From Anas platyrhynchos (taxonomy: Eukaryota > Chordata > Aves > Anseriformes > Anatidae), in assembly GCF_047663525.1 (NCBI RefSeq), contig NC_092587.1, positions 144,886,001-144,950,000 of the forward strand: 64,000 nucleotides of DNA, given 5' to 3'. Below the pieces are notes generated by a model. The model made no database searches. It was not told the origin of the DNA and saw nothing but the letters and a program-made list of their open reading frames with translations. A program made the position numbers and the translations under genes. Positions 1 through 44,700 of the stretch are shown here, piece by piece (the stretch's first letter is position 1; every line of letters begins with the position of its first letter).

Positions 1-483
1 TACCTTGCACAATATATTGGCAGCAGCTACACCAAAGCTGATTCTACTTCAAACATCTTGGAATGTTTGCGTTCATGTTCTCTATCCTATGTCATAATTT
101 AACTTTTTCTTTTTTTTTTATCCTCCCCCTCCCAGTGCATATTCCCATATTATAATCACACAAATGTTTAAAATCAGTTACTGCTTCCATAATCCAAATA
201 TGAGTTATATAATATTTGTTAACTTCAAATTACACTGATACTTTTTTTTTTCCAATTTCTCCTCTCGTACTTAGAGAGTATTCTGATTTTAAATAAAGCA
301 AATTTGATAAAAATGAAGCCTTAAATGAGAAAAAAAACCACCACCAAACTGTATCAGTGCTGTCAACAAGATAATATCTGTAAAATACTACAGAAATAGT
401 CTGTGTCTCTACCACCATGAATAACCACACTGTTTTATGAAAGATGCTTGACTTTTGCTAAGAATGACAGAATTTGTACTGAC

Positions 484-14633
<14,150 letters not shown>

Positions 14634-15302
14634 CTCCGCCCCGGGCGCCGTGTCCGGCCGGGGCAAGGCGCTGGGCTGGGCTGGGACGCCTGGACCCGCC
14701 TCCTCCTCCTCCTGCTTCTCCTCCTCCTCCTCCTCTACCCGCCCCCACGGCCCCAGCGGTCACCGGCAAGCGCCCGCCTCCCCCCCGCGGCGCCCCGGCC
14801 GCCGTCTGGCCGCCTCCCCGGCCGCTGGGCGGTGTGGGCAGGGGCAGCCCCGCGCACAAAATGGCTCCCGGGCGCTCCCCGCCATGGCAATCCCCCTTTA
14901 TGGGGGTGAAGGGGAGGCCGGGGAGCTGGGGGGGGTGTTTTAGGAGCGGTGCTTTCGGGCGCTGTGTGTTCAACAAGAGTAGGGGGGGGTGGGGTGAAGC
15001 CACCGGAGGCGCCTCACAGCCGAGCGGCGGAGCCACCCGCCCCGCGCCCCTCCACCCCCGCCTACTGACGCGCCGCGCGCCCCGCCGCACGTGGTCCCTG
15101 CCAGGCCCCGCCCCCCGCGCGCCCCCCTTGGCTGCCGGCGCGAGGCCACGCCCCCCGCGCGCCGCCGGGGGCGGGAAAGAGGCGCGGCGGGAGACCACGT
15201 GACCCCGGCGGCTCGGGGGCGGGAGGGGGCGGCTCTGGCTCCGCTGGGCGCCGTGCAGGAAGTGACGTAGCGATTGCCGGAAGTGCCGTGCTGGGCGGCG
15301 CC

Positions 15303-15323
15303 ATGATGGCGGGCGGGCGGTGA
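15303..15323 (+). other. Possible short upstream ORF before PCID2
   Basis: Two adjacent ATG codons open a six-codon frame (MMAGGR) that ends TGA 16 nt before the PCID2 start. It matters only if transcription starts to its left, which is unknown. Confidence 0.4.
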
Positions 15324-15339
15324 GGAGGGCGGCTGCGGC

Positions 15340-25338
<9,999 letters not shown>

Positions 25339-26190
25339 GTGTTGCATCTTAGCCGTGCAAGTACTTTTCAGACACACGGCTCGCCCAGTGGAGCTGCTCC
25401 TAATCAGCCAGGGAACATTGTAAATGACCTGGGTCATGTCCAGGACTGGAATACCAGGAACTGTTTGTGGCTCCTTTCCCAGAATGACCAAGGCTGCCAG
25501 TGTAACAAAGTGCATTGGAATGAAATACTCACTTTTCGGTGATAGTTTCTGCAGGCTTTCTAGAGCATTTGAAGTATCTCGTGAAGAAATAAAAGCAAAG
25601 CATTCCAAACTCCTTCCAAAGTACTTAAAAGCTGTTATGAAGTACTATGTGTTACTATCTCAGCATTTATCTTCTGGAAAAGAAAAGTATCATCCTTTGG
25701 TACATATACTAATCCAACTTTCAGGGTGGAAATAACGTTTTCTTTTATGGTCTCCACTTTCTAAACCTCTTTGATAATCTCGGTGGTCTCAAATACACTT
25801 TTCAAGCCTTCTCTAAAAACTAGAGAAGTTGTGCTTGATACCGAAAGCTTTGCAGTTTCAGTGATACTTACAAGTTCAACTAAATGTGATTTGTTGTTTT
25901 TTTTTTTTTTTTGGTCTGTAGTTGCTCAGATATGTTTTTGTTTTTAATTCCTTTATTGTTTTGATTAAATTTTGTTACGATGAACAAAAAAGCATATCTA
26001 AGTAATTTATCCATACACTGTTTTATTCTATTTCTGGGGAAAAGACTGCCACTGGGTCCATTGTTTTACATGTTCCTTGTGTGTGTGTTCTGTGTTTTTT
26101 TTGGGGGGTGGGGAGGAGGAAGAGTACAACATACCTTTGTGTGTTGTGATGGGATTTTTTTTTAATAAAGAAAATAAAACATTTTTCCCC
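25339..26190 (+). other. PCID2: PCID2 3' UTR with candidate poly(A) signals
   Basis: No coding frame continues after the stop. AATAAA occurs at 25586 and twice at 26164-26178, the latter followed by a T-rich stretch, so the 3' end is probably near 26190. The end of the transcript is inferred. Confidence 0.55.
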
Positions 26191-26522
26191 CTCTTTGGGA
26201 GTCTAGTTTTTATTTTACCCAGTTACTGAATTATGATTTATGATTAAAAACACAGCTGCCATGGATGAGGGAGAAGAACTTTTTGGTGTTATGAGAGAGT
26301 CAAGTCCTGTATCAACACTTAAAGGCTTGGAGTGTTCTTGGTCTTCTTAAGTTTTACTTGTATAGATGCTGAAATAAGAATATGGGTTTATTGATCCACG
26401 TTTCAAGGGAATAAGAATTAAAAAGACTTACTTCCTTCTAGTAACATTTAAAAGCACAGAAAAGCATCAATACTTTTTGAGTTTTAGAACGAACAGTTCT
26501 AGGAAGCTTAGAGTTCAGTCAA

Positions 26523-26528
26523 TTTATT
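26523..26528 (-). terminator. PROZ: Candidate poly(A) signal of PROZ
   Basis: AATAAA on the minus strand about 205 nt after the PROZ stop. The facing PCID2 signals are about 350 bases away, so the two genes meet tail to tail. Confidence 0.45.
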
Positions 26529-26732
26529 AGTAAAACACCTACAGTTAATGTGCCATGGCTTTCACGGTATTGGGTGTCAACAGAGGAAGGAAGGACAAAG
26601 GGACTTCTCCACGTGAATTGGAGTTAAATTGGTATCATCGTTGCAACTTCCAGTGCTGCAAGTGGTGATAGAGTCAAATGTGTCTACTGGCTGCCTCCAA
26701 AGGTGGTCGGTAGGGGTTTGGTTGTGTTTGTC

Positions 26733-34154
<7,422 letters not shown>

Positions 34155-34231
34155 TGCTACCCTCTGCAGCTAATGGTAACCCTGCCTGCATTCCCACAGC
34201 TCTTTGGGGAAATTGCTAAACAGGGGATGTT

Positions 34232-34246
34232 AAAGTTTAAAGTCCA
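34232..34246 (-). promoter_or_regulatory. PROZ: Candidate HNF4-like site upstream of PROZ
   Basis: Minus-strand TGGACTTTAAACTTT resembles a DR1 (HNF4) element and lies 78-92 nt before the start codon. It aligns with the similar element upstream of the factor X-like gene (45057-45071). Confidence 0.5.
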
Positions 34247-34804
34247 GCTGCTCAAGAGAAAACAAAACCTCTGAGGGCAAAGCCTGGCCGCAAAGTCAAC
34301 ATGTGAAAACCTCAAAAAAAAAAAAAAGTGTTTGGTGATGCAACTTCTCCTAATGCAATGGCTGAAGGCAAAGAAGGTTTGGAAACCTACAAGTTTGGGG
34401 TATTCCTCTCACCCCAGAGCCTTCCCTTTCCCAACACCAAATGGGGAGAAATGAACAATACGAGCATTTCTTCGTGCCATTACAAAGCGCTGTCACAATC
34501 TGGATGCTGACTGCAGGGATCAGTTTCACAGTGCAGTGTGGCTGCTGCACACACTGTCCCCACAGAGCTTTTCCCAAGGCAGGGCATAGAAAGTCACCTG
34601 TCCTTGGAGCTTAGCTGCGCCAGTCAAATCCCAAATCCCATCAGCTTTTGACGTTGCAGTGAATGAAACAAGCCTGCAACTTCCCCCATGGGAAATATAT
34701 CTTAAAGGATACCATCCAGTTCTCTGCCATCCTCTTTGGTGGGCTGTGAGCCAAGCTTTCTTCAGGTCTGTGGGGACAGGACAAGGGGCAATGGCCACAA
34801 GATG

Positions 34805-34995
34805 GAGCACAGGAGGTTCCGCACCAACATGCAATGAACTTCACAGTGAGGGTGACGGAGCACTGGGACAGGCTGCCCAGCCAGGTTGTGGAGTCTCCTT
34901 CTCTGGAGATATTCAAGGCCCGTCTAGATGCCTACCTGGGCAGCCTGCTCTGAGGAACCTGCTTTGGCAGGGGGGTTGGACCTGATGATCTCTCG
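34805..34995 (+). mobile_element. CR1 retroposon 3' fragment
   Basis: Contains CR1 tail phrases in order: ACTTCACAGTGAGGGTGACG, GAGTCTCCTTCTCTGGAGAT, TTGGCAGGGGGGTTGGACCT and GATGATCTCT. It lies upstream of PROZ. Confidence 0.85.
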
Positions 34996-37825
34996 TGCTG
35001 CAGAAGCAGCACGGCAAGGCTGGCTCCCCTCAGCACACTGACACGAAAATCGTGTCACCACTTGATGTCAGCACAGGACTTTGCAGAACCCAGCACAGAA
35101 GTGTGCATCTGCAAACATTTATTTATTTTTTTAAGCAAACTGCTCACACGTTGCAACCCTACGTCAGTGAATGTGTTCTCGTAGGCACGAGGTATTTATT
35201 CAAACCAGGTTAGCAACACCAACACAGCTTCAGAAACTGTATTCTCCCTAGAGCTTAGTTTTCGAGCTCATGTTTTCCTTTTAGATGAAACAAGCCTTGA
35301 CTGAGCAGCTGTTTGGGCCACAGTGTACTCAATCCTGTTACGGCACCAACTTTGTTTTCTTCCCGTATTGACATTATTGCAACAGGCCTTGCTTTCAAAC
35401 TTTCGTGTTACAGAAGGTTGCATAAAGAGAGGGGTTTAGAAAGGCGGTCCTTTCGTCAAGTTTCTTTATACTTACTAGAATTTCTTTTCCCATTCCTTTA
35501 AATATCACGGTGAGCACACGGAGAGGTGTTTCATCGGTGTGCCCCCGTTGTGTCACAGCCCCTTGGCAAGCCATCATCTGAGTGTCACCGTCACACGCTT
35601 GTGGGAAATGCACACCTCAGCTAACGAAAGGGGATGGAAATTATTTTCCAGAAGATGTCACCCCCGCACTAGGCAAATAATGAAAGCCTCCTGGAGCAGC
35701 TCCAGCCTTCAGCTCCCTGCTGCCAGCAGCCCTTGGCTGGGGGACAAGAAATGAAAGAAGAAATGATCGCTTGCTGGCAGCAGATCAGGATCAACAAAAC
35801 GAGACTGCAGCCCTCAGCCTAGCCTTAGACATCAGTCGGTCTGAAACAGGTGAATCTGATCATGTGTAGCCTTGGTGAAGAGCTAGCAGTGAGTGACACA
35901 AATTAATTTGATTTGTTTGTTGATGTACACTCTCCTTATATGAAGCACAGTCACTAGTATGTCTGTTTATAGGTACAAAAGCCACAAAAATGCCAGGTGA
36001 AACATGCCTAGCCAACAGAGGAGACACATAATTTATAAAGGGTTAATGCTTAGTGTGGTTAAAATGGGCTATACTTCAGTTAAATGTCTGGACGGTAGCC
36101 AACCAGCTCACCATATGCAGGAAAAAATAAAAAATAATAAAAAAAAAGAAAGCTTTTCTTGCTGCATTTGAAGGGCATCATCATTTATAAATGCTGAAGA
36201 GACAGAGACGTGCAGTCATTTTGGGGGAGCATCAGCATTGCCCTTCTGGCTTGGTCGCAGATTGCAGGACATCCCAGGGGAGGAATGAAACCCCAGGAGG
36301 TTTGATTCCCTCCAGCGGATGCTGCACCCACAGGAGCTTTCCTTGAGGACTCGAGCCTAGCCACTAGGCTGTGCAAGTCTCCTGCCAGCCTGGCAGGCCA
36401 AAGAACATCTGGGAGCTACTGACATCTCTGCAGATGCGAACAATGACTTTTTCTATTTCTGTGCACACATTGCTAAAAATAGCAATTGGTGTTAATATTT
36501 CAGCATAGTAAGTGCTGTTAATACTTGTTATTAAAATGAATTCATTCTTTACTTTCACCTTGGTGTTCCTTTACCTTTCCCCCTCACTTTCATCTTAATT
36601 TTGTTTCCCTACCAAAATTGCAAGCTGTAAAACTGGTTATGAAACAGCCAGAGATGGCAGAGCTTATGCACAGACACTGCCATATCACTCAAGCTCCTGC
36701 ATGCAGCTTCAGTGATACATAAAGGGGGTTCAGTAGGGAGGCTCATTTTGCCCTAAGATGAGCTATCCTGATCCCTCGTGAAACACTCAGAAAAAAAAAA
36801 AAAACTGCTCTTTGAATGAGGACTGTATGGTTTTCCTCCTGTTTTCTCTGATTATATCTCCCCATTGACCTTATCTGGTCTTTGGGACAAAACTGGTTAA
36901 GGACAGCTCACACAGAAACTTAAATGGAGGATTTTCAGGCAAACTGCTAGAACATTGAAGGGGATAATAAGAAAATAGGAAGTGCTTGGAGCTTATCTGG
37001 AATTCAGACTTTTCAGTGCTGCTGACAGCTCTGTCCTCTCCATGAGGACTTTAAAGGTTGACATAGGCAGAGCACCGAGAACATAATGTGTATCTTGCCG
37101 TGTCTCTCGAGTGGGAACTGCAATTTGCTGTGCAATTAAACAGCTGGGGTAAATCTGTCCCTGCAGACAGAATTTGTTCTCATCTGGTACTGAGCATCTG
37201 AGCAGGATGAGGCTGGTGTTTCGTTGTAGAAGCAGAAAATAACAGGTGAGGAAGGGAGACGCTCATGTGGCCGATTCCTCTGAATACACGTTGAGCTAAA
37301 GACAGTGATTGAAGCCTGCTGAATGTTTCTGTGCCTTTCGGAATTGGTTATGAATAAATTAGGGCTGCCCAGAGCCAGGGCAAGTGGTAATGTGGGGCTG
37401 GGCAGGAGGACAGATGGACAGCAGTGAGGGGATGGGGCAGCAAGTGCAAGCTCTTTGCAATGGCCTCTCCGAAATCCCTGGAACATGCCCACATGTGACC
37501 CACAGCTCCACACATCATGTTTGCCTCTCTTACTGTAGAGGCTAGGGCTGAGTTATAACTGGAGGATTTCAGTGGGGGATCCCATGGGAAGTCAAGCAAT
37601 TAACTTCATCCAACAACGCATTAGTATCAGTGACATGCCCAATTACTTAGACTCATGTGTGGATACACTGGTGGTTTGCACATTTTCCTGCTCTTTCTCT
37701 GTACACAATCAAGATCAAGCATTTTTTTTTTTAATTATTATTATTATTATTATTATTTTTCCAGAGGCTTTAGAAATGCTGGCCTGCTCTTGTAGTGTCC
37801 TAATCTGATAGTATCCTTGTCTAGG
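34996..37825. other. Intergenic region between PROZ and the factor X-like gene
   Basis: No convincing exon, RNA gene or intact element seen on either strand. It contains a short (ATT)n run at 37735-37757 and otherwise unremarkable DNA. Confidence 0.6.
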
Positions 37826-37831
37826 TTTATT
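37826..37831 (-). terminator. Candidate poly(A) signal of the factor X-like gene
   Basis: AATAAA on the minus strand about 345 nt after the stop at 38177. It is the nearest plausible signal I saw. Confidence 0.35.
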
Positions 37832-38176
37832 TCTATAAAGCAGGTGCTGCCACAGGAACGCTGAGTTAGTTGCAACTTTCCAGTGGAAGGTTTATCAGCA
37901 CAGCCAAAGCCTCTGAGACAAATTCAGACAAAGCAAAAAGATCTCCTAAAACATTGCATTTGAAGATATTCCATTATTGTCCAAAACCAGCAAGCTCTGT
38001 TCAAAGTCCAAGCACACCTTCTGAAAACTAGGCATGAGCTCATGAAGGAACTGATGGCATCTCTTAATGGAAGTGCTAACTCTCAGAGCTTTAGCAGGCA
38101 TTTTACAAAGAGGAAAATGTTATTTAGGGATCAGATCTGACGGCTAAGACAATTAGGTTGACTAAACGTCACGCTG

Positions 38177-38724
38177 TTAAGAGTTTTGTGTCAAAACACT
38201 TCTTACCCATGGTAAGAAGCTTGACAATTTAGTGTATATTCCATATTTTCCTTTTTTTCCACACCCTTCTCCCCAGCTGATAATACCAGTAGCGAAGTAA
38301 GTGCCATTGTATTCGGTTACATGGGGGCCTCCTCCATCTCCTTGGCAAGCGTCTTGTCCATCTTTGCTATAACCTGCACAGAACATGTTGCTTGTGACTA
38401 GATTTTTAAGGGCACGCCTGCAAGTTCTCTTGTTCACGTAAGGGACCTGAAGCACTTTCATTCTTCTGACCGGCTCTGCACGTTCAAAGCTGTTCCCAAA
38501 GCCACTGATAATTCCGAATGTTTGGTTCATCAGAACATCGTTAGCAAAGTCTTCTTCTGGAAGGCATGCTGGGATAACATCCTCAGAAAATGTGATAGGT
38601 TCTTTTAATTTGATAAGGGCTATGTCGCCGTCAAAAGATTTTGAATCAAATTCGTCATATGGGATTATTTTTTCCACTCTGTGCGTCGCAGTACTTGGCC
38701 CTTCCTCTTCTCTGTCCACCATCC
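38177..38724 (-). CDS. Factor X-like gene exon 5 (protease-like domain, Ser to Gly)
   Basis: 548 bases, the same length as F10 exon 8. Asp197 is present in [10 protein letters not shown]. The Ser codon position reads GGA (38333-38335), giving QGDGGGPHV. Ends VRSVLTQNS and stop. Two N-glycosylation sequons, NQT and NGT, replace NQR and KDT of F10. Confidence 0.94.
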
Positions 38725-41700
38725 CTGTATCAGATTTTTAAAGCAGGTGTTAACAAGGCAATACCGGCAAGCCCAAAAAGCTCCTCAATAAAAGATGGGA
38801 CTAAAGTACCTTGCACTTTGTATGGACATTTGTACTGTACAAATTTTTATTTTACATGTAGAGTATTACATTTATAATATACATTTATTGTACATTTAGT
38901 ACATTTCAGAGCTATCCTGACGCTGTAGCATTTTATATGCGTTTAGGAGAGGTTTTTATATGACTGTCAAAGTGCCAAGCAAGTTTAAAATCAGAAGTTT
39001 GCTGTCAGAATAATGGTCTCAATGACAATTTTCATCTGAAGTTTTGGCCTTCGTTACAACATACCCAGTGGCACTCACTATTGTACAAACAAAACCCCAA
39101 TATAGAAGAGCAGGATCTTGCTCCTCCCATTTGTAGAGCAACATTGTCAAACAGACTTAAGCAGGAAATACCGTCTTCTAAAACATTAATATTCTACACA
39201 GAAATGTTCATTCTCAACTTGTATGAGATCTCTTTTGGAATTAAATTGACAGGAAATTGGTGCTTAGACACAGATTTTGATTTACTGTTTTAGGCCAAGT
39301 GCAAATTTTTGTGACTCAGAATACCATTTTCAGTGCCTAGAATTTGTGATAGACTATTTTTTTCATAAATTACATTATGAAAATTTGAATTCATAAATTA
39401 CATTATGAATTTTTTCATAAATTACAATATGATAAATGTCATAATAAATAATGATTTTAAGGTTTCAAGTATGGAACAGTCTCAGACTGGTATCTACATG
39501 CTGTCAAATTATTTATTGTTAGTGTCTGAATGTGGCATCTGGAAGTCTTCAAGGTTTGGCCAGTACAGAAAATTGCATGAAGGTGTAATGTTAGACCAGT
39601 TAACTAATTCAGCTCAGCCTCACTGACCCACATACTTCCGTGGTTTATACCTGGCTTGCATCATATACAAGCTACACAGGGCCAAGCCAGGCATAAAGGA
39701 ACTGTCCATTCGACCAGGTTGAACATTTGTTCCATTGCTAGTCAAGGGACAAGATGAGACAATGAGAAGTAAGTCTGGGATAGTTCTATGTCTTGTACAT
39801 GGACACTCAGGACGTGTTTTTGTAGCACTTATTTTTATAGTAAAGGACAAAAAGACAACCACTTACCAACGATAACCCGTAATTTCTTAGAATCAGTAAC
39901 ACAATGAGCTGCAGTAAGTATAAAATACTCATTGAGGATTGTCCCCCCACAAAACCAGCTATCGTGCTTCTCCAGAACAGCCTGCAAAGAGAGAGAAAAA
40001 AGCTAAAGTGCAAAAATGTCTGTGCATAGAAATCCTGAACAGATAGCAAAGATTCAAGCAGTTTTCTTGGAGCAGAAATTTTCATGCATATTTCCTATCA
40101 AAAGCATCCTTAATTCAGAGGTGGTGAGAGCTACACTCAAGTGTAGCTACCACAGTGGGAAACTTGTCAAGACTGACCTTTTTCCCCATCTCAAAGTAGA
40201 GTCTGCATGTTCAGGTATTTTACCAACATTTTTTTGTTTGTTATATTTTAAAGAAATTTGGCTTATATTATAACATCACAACTCATTTCTGTTTGCTGTA
40301 GTTGTTGATTTTTTATTTTTATTTTTTCGTTTTACTTCAGTCTTTGTCATAACAACTCCAGCCTTTCTCTCAAAACTGCCGTGTTACGACCTAAGCATCT
40401 GGGTGGCTGGCAGGGAACTGTGGAGAAGCCCATCTCTACGGCCAGTAGCTGCAACCCTGGTTCTCTCCTAGCCTCCTCTCAGCATTGTGCTTGATCCTGG
40501 AGGTGTTCAAGGAGAGGTTGGACCTGGTGCTTAGGGACATGGTTTAGTTGGTGACATTGGTAGTAGGGTGATGGTTGGACCAGGTGATCTTGGAGGTCTC
40601 TTCCAACCTTAATGATTGTGTGATTCTGTGATCTGAGTGGGGTCAGGCATCGAACCTCTCAGGACAGCATCTTACCTGCCATGGACATGCGCTGGGTAAA
40701 ATGCCAGCCTCCTCTGTTACCTCAGGATGGTCGCTTGGTGTCTCAGTGGTTTCCTCATTACTAAGATGAGCATCTGGACTTGCTGTACCTTTTTCTCGAC
40801 CCACTTCATGCTTTCTCTGAAGTTTACCACATGGGAACTTGACTAAAAAGGCAAAATTGAGACACTAGTACTCGATGTTGTACACTAGACGATGCTGGGA
40901 CTTTGGGGCACCTGTTCTGTGTTGATTGCAAGGCGTTCCCATCTGCAACCCTACACAAATCAAAACTGCCTCTAGAGTTATAGATAGTCACCTTTAGGGG
41001 AGGAAAATTGTTTGCAGGAAAAAGCAGGCTGCTTTCATGGAATCAAGTCTTTGCGGAAATGAGGGAAAACTTACGTAAGAGTTCAAGGAAAACTTTAACA
41101 AAAACTGACACCATTTATTATGGTAATCAAATTAGATACTCAGGTATCCTCATCAGGGTTGGCTCAGCAAGAATTTTCATGACATTAACAAAAATATCAC
41201 AGGGGTAAAAGAAGGGGACCAGGATGGTTGTAAAAAGAAAAAAAAAAAAATTAACAAAATCTTGTTCTAAAACTTACTCATGGGTTCAGCATTTACAAAC
41301 TATTTAGAGGTTAAACAACTTGTATTACTGGCTTTGTTATTTTCATGGACCTGCTGTAATTTTTCATGGGCCTGCTTATAAATTTTGTATTTGTGAAACT
41401 GGGTAAAATATTCTATATTAGGAATTATAAGCTCATGACTGAAAATTGGTATTAAATAACAAAGGTCTTATAATAAATATCATCAGACAGAGAGAAGAAT
41501 ACAGTAAGATTAATAATTGGTAATGTGCACTTTGCCTGACTGCAGGTAAAACTGATGGTTTAAGTTCAATGCTGGAAGTTATTTTTTTAAAAAGTTACTA
41601 TACGTTAACTATGGAAAACTAGTTTTTAGAGGGAAGAAGAATGGCAGGTATTATTCTTTTTAAAAGGATCAGGTTATATTTGAAGGGAAAAAAATGAGAT

Positions 41701-44700
41701 ATAACTGCAGTCACATTATGTCACTACTGCTGAAATTATAACTAGTCCTTGTGAACTGCATCTTGTAAAGGAAGAAGATTCTTGGGTTCCTACTCGTTCT
41801 AATCTCTATTCTTCTCACTGGAAGTATTGAAGATAGAAACCAATTTTCACCAATGAGGAATGCAACCTCTTCTTTTCTAACAAAAGTTTCTGAAGCATGA
41901 GACAACTGCTCCAGTCTGTGGGAGAAGAGAAATCTCAGCCCTGTTGTAACCACCAGTGTCCCATGTGGCTTCAGACCTGCTGGAACATGGGTTTTGAAGT
42001 CTGCTCTGAGAACATACACAGATGCATGGAATACTTTAGTGTACTATTTTGGCCACTGCACATTTCTCATGGTTGTCTAATTTGATATTGGTTAAATTAT
42101 GACTTCTCACTACGACCTTTTTCTTTTTGTTGGTAACATTTCAAGCAAGCCATGTGAAAGGTGTCATCAGTGAACATTGTTCCTCATGCTACAACAGCCC
42201 TGCAACACACCAGCACTTCCAAAATGCAGTAAAAATGCGATGTGCATCCCATAGAATGAACTTTAAACGTGGCTTCATACCTACAGGAATGCAGGTTTTG
42301 TTGTCGTCACCCAGGGCATAGCCATCAACACAGGAACACACTACTCCTTCATCTTCATCTTTGCAGAACTGCCCACAGTTCCCGTTGTTGACCTTGCACG
42401 TGTCTGATAGGACTGCAAAGGAGGCAAATTTATAGGCAGGTTCCATATTCATGGCGATTTCTTAAAAGCACAAGCAAAATCTCATGAAGACTTGCTCGCA
42501 AGCACTAGTCAAAGCCATCACCATTTTGTGTAATTCTGTTGTGCAATTCCTGTCAAAGACCTCTAGTAATCACAGCCATCACAACAAACATTTTTAAGAA
42601 ACCTGTAAGCTGTCAACACGAGGGAGACCGCTACCATTCACATCTCATGTTGTGATAGCTTCCCAGCTATAACTGGCAGCTCTTTGATGACACAGGCTGA
42701 GATAACCCATACTCACCAGAAGGGACAAAGAATAACAAACTAGCAAGAACTAAGGTATCAGCAAAAAATAAAACACTGGACTGCAGTAGACCCTCACACT
42801 ATTCCTTTTCCATCCTTAGATGATTCATACTACTTGCCTTAGTGCAGTCCCTGACATTGCAAGGTCACGGGCAGAATGGGAGCAGTCTTACTAACGGAGA
42901 GAGAACAAGGAGAGGTAATTGAGTCCTAACAGATGTCATCTAACCTCTTCCTACAGGTCTGTGATGAGTTTCCACAGCTCATCCATGCAGCCTAATCCAC
43001 TCCTTAACTAGCCTTATAATACCTAGAAAGTATAATAATAATATCTATCCTGAGTATCCCACAGTATGATGTGATCCCACTACTTCTTGTCCTAGCTCTT
43101 CGTCTCAGTAGAAATGGAGAAGACCTAATTCCCTTCCTCCTTTTGTTACATATTTCACAAACTTCCTTGGTTATGCATAGTGGGGCTAAGGGAGGAATTT
43201 TGTTTTTCCTCCTAAGAATTGCCTCCTATTTATGTTGGATCACTGCTCTGGTTTCACAAGATTGTCTGGAACTCTCATCTTGATCTATGGTAGTCCTTCT
43301 GATCTGGGATTTCCTACAAACACCATAGATAAACACTCTTTCCTATCCTTCACGTCACTGGGGAAGATATTGAGTATCTGAGGTGCTAAGGCTCAGCTGT
43401 GTGGAGCCCTGCACTCTGCACCATCTTTCCTTGGACAGTGAAGCACTGATTAGCACAGTTTCAAAACAAAAAGTGCAGCAACCTCTCAGGAGTTCAATTC
43501 AGACCATGTTGTTCTGTCTGCTTTTATATAAAATCACGGGGATGCACTGCATCTTTTGTAGCCTGTTATCCTGTCCTTGGAGGAAATGAGACGGAGGTGA
43601 TGTGATTTGTTTCTGACTGGTGCAACTCAGCAGTTTCTTTTCTCCTTGCTGCACACAAATAATCTGATATCTTAAGGAACAAAGACTTTCTTCCCTCTTG
43701 GGAGCAGACTGACATTCTCCTTGGTCTCTCTTCCTATATCTGTATTCTTAGATAGCTCTTGATTTTCGTATCATATTTATCTTATATTTTTTAAGCCTTA
43801 GCTTTTCTGCTTTTATGCCACAATGTCTGTAACACTTTTATACTTATCCTCAATGAACGGAACTGATATATATATATTTTTTTTTTATATGCTTCCTTCT
43901 GGAGGTCAAGTCTTGAAGCAGCTCATGATTTTAATTAATCCTCCTGTCCTTTCTTGACCTTGGGATAGTTTGGACATGCATCATAATCATTTTTTATATG
44001 GAAGTATTATATCTTTTCTCTCTTTTAAATATACATTAATTCGATCTTCTTGTTCTTTTTCTTTACTTCCTTCATGAGCTCCATCATTTTACAATCACTT
44101 TTATTAAAGTCATCTTCACTCTTTGTATTAATAACCACTTCCATCCTGTTCATTAGAACCAAAGGCAGAATAGCCCAAAGTTGCTTTCCACATGCTTGTA
44201 TGAGAAATTTTTTCCGAAAACATCTTGAAGACTCTCAGGACAACGGGTCTCCCACCTTTCTCACCTTGTCTCTGGGATGTGAAAAAAAATAATAAATAAA
44301 TCCCTCTCACTACCAGTTCTTTTAATTTGGGTTGCTCGTGTGTTTATTCAGCGGTGTGCAACTATTCCTCTGTAATCTGTAAGTGACTTTTACAACAGAA
44401 TTAAACAAGGTGTACATCACGTCTGCAGTATGATCCATACTCTTACTCTGCAGAGAAGCATCTTAGGCTCCAACTTCAAAGCACAGGTGGGATGCTCCCT
44501 CAAGCGGGGATGTGACACTTGTGCTGTAACTTACAGAAGCACACTGGGTGTGGAGTCCCGGCTCCCCTCTGCACTTTTAAACCCTGTGGGTACTTTCTGT
44601 CACCCAATAGCTTCCGAATTGACATTGATAATGCTGCCAGGTTGAAAGCACAGAGTACTGATGTATTAACCCCATCCTTTACCCTGACACAGTCATTTCA

